Below are positions 61,623-64,000 of a stretch of DNA of 64,000 nt, in pieces. Under the pieces are notes generated by a model. That model saw nothing but the letters and a program-made list of their open reading frames with translations. It did no database searches and was not told the origin of the DNA. Made by a program: the position numbers and the translations under genes. The stretch is taken from contig QAOA01008735.1 of the NCBI GenBank assembly GCA_003255065.1, positions 1 through 64,000 on the forward strand, given 5' to 3'. Source of the DNA: Cercis canadensis (taxonomy: Eukaryota > Streptophyta > Magnoliopsida > Fabales > Fabaceae). The first letter of the stretch is position 1; every line of letters begins with the position of its first letter.

Positions 61623-62299
61623 TCAATTAGCAAATTTTTGAAGTTGCTGAGACGTAAGGGAAATCAAAGACTGAAGCTTAGCAACGGCAGAAGTCTTATC
61701 AGGTGGGCATTTGGAGAGAGAAATGTTCAAGGAATGGAGAGCCTCATCAAGCTTGCCAGCAGCCAAGGCAGCACACCCTGCTTTATAAGCTTCGTCTGCC
61801 ATGTGGGCATCGTATTGAGGCGTGAAACTTGCATCAGAGCTCTTTTTGGGTACAGAGGAAGAGTCAAGATTAGAAATTGCTGAGTCAAGGATAGCAGTGG
61901 CACGACCATACTCAAGATTAGAAATTGCTGAGTCGATCTCCGCCATCAGAGCTTCAGGTGTCGCCGCGATGATCTTGACACCGTCATACACACTCCAATG
62001 GGGTTTGCCTTCTCCAGAACCCATATCTCTATGCCTCTGCATTAATTGTGAATTTAATTGAAGTCACATATCAACCAAGGAAGGTGATATTGGAATTGAA
62101 AATTTGAGCTTGATTCCCAATCCAATAAAAGATTCCAAATTTTATTCCTGCGAATGGGGGATGTGAGCCCCAAAATTACCTTGTGCAAGATAGGCCGAGT
62201 TCGAACAAGAACTTGAAGCAACCCAGTGCTGGAGCTAATGCCAATGATTTCTTGAATCTTTATTGGATTTTGGGAGAAGGTAAAACAACCATACAGCAT
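61623..62299 (-). CDS. Small TPR-like plant protein of unknown function
   Basis: The core frame 62024-61623 gives 133 aa starting MGSGEGKPHWSVYDG. The C-terminal half is helical and resembles half a TPR (MADEAYKAGCAALAAGKLDE, then SLNISLSKCPPDKTSA and SLISLTSQQL). A likely intron (62179-62037, GT-AG) lies just upstream. If spliced, a leading exon (62299-62180) reads in frame and adds 44 residues starting MLYGCFTFSQNP, rich in Arg/Lys, so a targeting extension is possible but unproven. A 23-bp duplication (about 61863-61886 and 61911-61934) repeats the peptide DSAISNL inside the protein. The Met at 62042 falls inside the proposed intron and is not favoured. Confidence 0.75.
62037..62179 (-). 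other. Probable intron in the leader of the TPR-like gene
   Basis: Donor ttgcacaag|gtaatt and acceptor aattaatgcag|aggc on the minus strand, 143 bp apart. Splicing joins two frames without a stop. Confidence 0.6.
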
Positions 62300-62549
62300 C
62301 CGCTTAATTCCGTAAATTCGAATTCACACTGGTAACGTGCTTCAATTTCTGGGTATCAACATACACATATGGTCCCTAAGACGCTCCACTGTTTATATTG
62401 ACCACTCTCATCTAGAACTAGAATTTCCACACCCTCAAAAGAGAAAGAACGATGAACTCTACCAACTGGTCTCCGGCCTAACTCTCCCAATATTTTTTTC
62501 TCAATTCAGATCCTTTAAGTTTAAAAAGTTTTTAATTGTGTCATTCCCT

Positions 62550-62712
62550 CAAATTGCCAGCTCATCTAACGCACGTGACTTGCACATGTTTTGGGCTGCC
62601 CAACCATCCACGTGCCTTGCACGTGACTGACTTTCCCTCTCTTTTCTCTTGTCTGTGCTGCAATGCGTCGTTCCCAAAAGAGAGAAAAGTGAAACTTCTA
62701 TGTTCTTCTCTG
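62550..62712 (+). repeat. Left inverted arm with three G-box words
   Basis: Holds gcacgtgac, ccacgtgcc and gcacgtgac within 62571-62625, i.e. three CACGTG palindromes. It matches the reverse complement of 63660-63817. Confidence 0.8.
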
Positions 62713-63659
62713 TTGTTTTCCTCTTCTATGTTCTTCTCTGCCGTTTTTATGAAACAGCGGAGAGGTGCTAAGGAACAAAACTAGAAAGAACTAAAATGGC
62801 CGTTATTTGTATTCCATTTATTTAAAGGAATCCTAGACAGGTGCTCGTCTTTTGCTTTCTCTTTACAGTAAACGAAATAAAACAATTACAGTGATAGGTG
62901 GACTGAATAGAAAGATAGACAGAGCATACTGCAATAACGAAATAGCAAGAATTTTTTTTTTTTTTCCGTTTTGCCTATGCCAGATTCGCTTTCCATATTC
63001 CTTTGAAATTCTATTCTTTCATTTTTATACAATGAAAACGCTTTTGTTTTTGTTTGATTCGAATGAAATTTTTTTATTTTCTTAAATTGAGGTGAGAGTG
63101 ATGAATGCGATTCGATTACGGCATGTTATTATTCATCCAGACATCAATCTCAATATTCTGTCTCTGTTTCTACTGTGCCGAATTTTGTCAATGAATTCTT
63201 GGAATCTGGAAAATTCAGGCAACTTTTTCAGTTCGCAGTTGACGTTTGGTGATAATTAAGTTACCCAGAAAAGCTTTCTGGCCTTCGATTTACCTCTGAA
63301 GTGGTGCATCTAAAATGGACAGTTCACCTTGGCATTTGTAACTACAGTTTGTCACTGCCTCTGTTCCATTTCCTTGCATGCCTATGTTTTCGCATAATTT
63401 GTATCACAGAAGCACTAGTGTCTATGAAACCGATAACTTTCTGAAGAGTGCAGACAACTTCTTAAATCCCATGAACATGCTCTGTCTTAACCAACCGATT
63501 ATGGCTTCTCCAGACATTTTTCACTGGTGAATTATCATTGCCTTCGCTGCAAACCTGAGAAAAATGTTCATTTCTTCTTTATTAACATGTTTAATGGGTG
63601 GTTGGGCATCATAATGGCAGCACAAACTCCAGCAAAATCCTATCCCTGATACTCCAGTT

Positions 63660-63817
63660 CAGAGAAGGACATAGAAGTTTCACTTGTCATTGTCAACGAC
63701 GCACAGCAGCACAGACAAGAGAAAAGAGAGGGAAAATCAATCACGTGCCTTGCATGCGGATGGTTGGGCAGCACAAAGCATGTGCAAGTCATGTGTGTTA
63801 GATGAGCTGGCAATTTG
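63660..63817 (-). repeat. Right inverted arm
   Basis: Reverse complement of 62550-62712 with scattered differences. One CACGTG survives (63743-63748). The other places are diverged (for example gcatgcgg). Confidence 0.8.
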
Positions 63818-64000
63818 TGTACTACCTTAGTATCATGTCAAATTCATCTCTTGCCACATAGACACATCATTACTCAACTGACGGAGCTATAATTGTAGTT
63901 AATAGCAAAGACTCAATCAAAAAAATTTCAAACTAAAAAGACTTGATCAAACAAAAAAAAAAAAATTACAAAAACTTAGTTTAAAATTCAGTCAAATTAG

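Larger units (their letters stand above)
62490..63990. mobile_element. DNA element with long inverted arms (possibly Mutator-like), non-autonomous
   Basis: The left arm 62550-62712 and right arm 63660-63817 are clear imperfect reverse complements. Shared pieces include caaattgccagctcatctaa, ctgcccaaccatcc, ttttctcttgtctgtgctg and gaaacttctatgt. Weaker A/T-rich similarity continues outward to about 62490 and 63950. The inner about 950 bp carries no recognisable protein. The arms are rich in CACGTG/CACGTG-like words. The true ends and target duplication were not found, and the right end may reach the edge of the window. Long arms with gene-like inner DNA suit non-autonomous Mutator-like elements, but the superfamily is not proven. 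Confidence 0.65.

Overview
The window is nuclear DNA from a flowering plant, most likely a eudicot. The genes have many small exons with GT-AG introns in an AT-rich background, and the proteins are plant types: heme oxygenase 2, succinate dehydrogenase subunit 5, plant class carboxylesterases and PLP2-type patatin-like lipases. LINE, LTR, MITE-like and foldback elements lie between them. The species cannot be fixed from the sequence alone.

Layout. 1-14.0 kb is a fossil-rich stretch. It holds a Pro-rich tail exon, a solo LTR with a clean 5-bp target duplication, remnants of a protein disulfide isomerase (PDIL5-2) and of a thylakoid ADP/ATP carrier (TAAC), a direct repeat of about 380 bp flanking the PDIL remnant, and a 5'-truncated LINE with a long open ORF. 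15.3-26.6 kb carries two minus-strand genes: heme oxygenase 2 (4 exons) and a large SERAC1-like alpha/beta hydrolase (10 exons, 1,205 aa). 28.6-46.5 kb is a cluster of patatin-like phospholipases: four complete plus-strand copies (A, B, C, E), a remnant (D) between C and E, and one complete inverted copy (F). 47.3-50.4 kb is the 26S proteasome deubiquitinase RPN11, divergent from F. 50.8-53.5 kb holds an intact carboxylesterase and a broken paralogue. 54.3-54.8 kb is a degraded PPR gene that ends at a GA microsatellite. 56.0-58.3 kb is SDH5. 59.4-60.1 kb and 61.6-62.0 kb carry two small minus-strand genes of unknown function. 62.5-64.0 kb is an element with long inverted arms, rich in CACGTG motifs.

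How the genes relate. Most are unrelated housekeeping genes. The functional theme is lipid and ester hydrolysis, with five patatin-like acyl hydrolases, a SERAC1-like hydrolase and two carboxylesterases; only the patatin array and the CXE pair are true local duplications. The five complete patatin genes share the same seven-exon layout and keep both catalytic residues. They differ in promoters, N termini and the donor of intron 5, which is GC instead of GT in two copies. I found no convincing undescribed system. The most unusual signals are the duplicated core promoter of patatin copy A, a piece of that promoter inside an intron of copy B, the paired GC-AG introns, and the chimeric fossil block at 4-9 kb.
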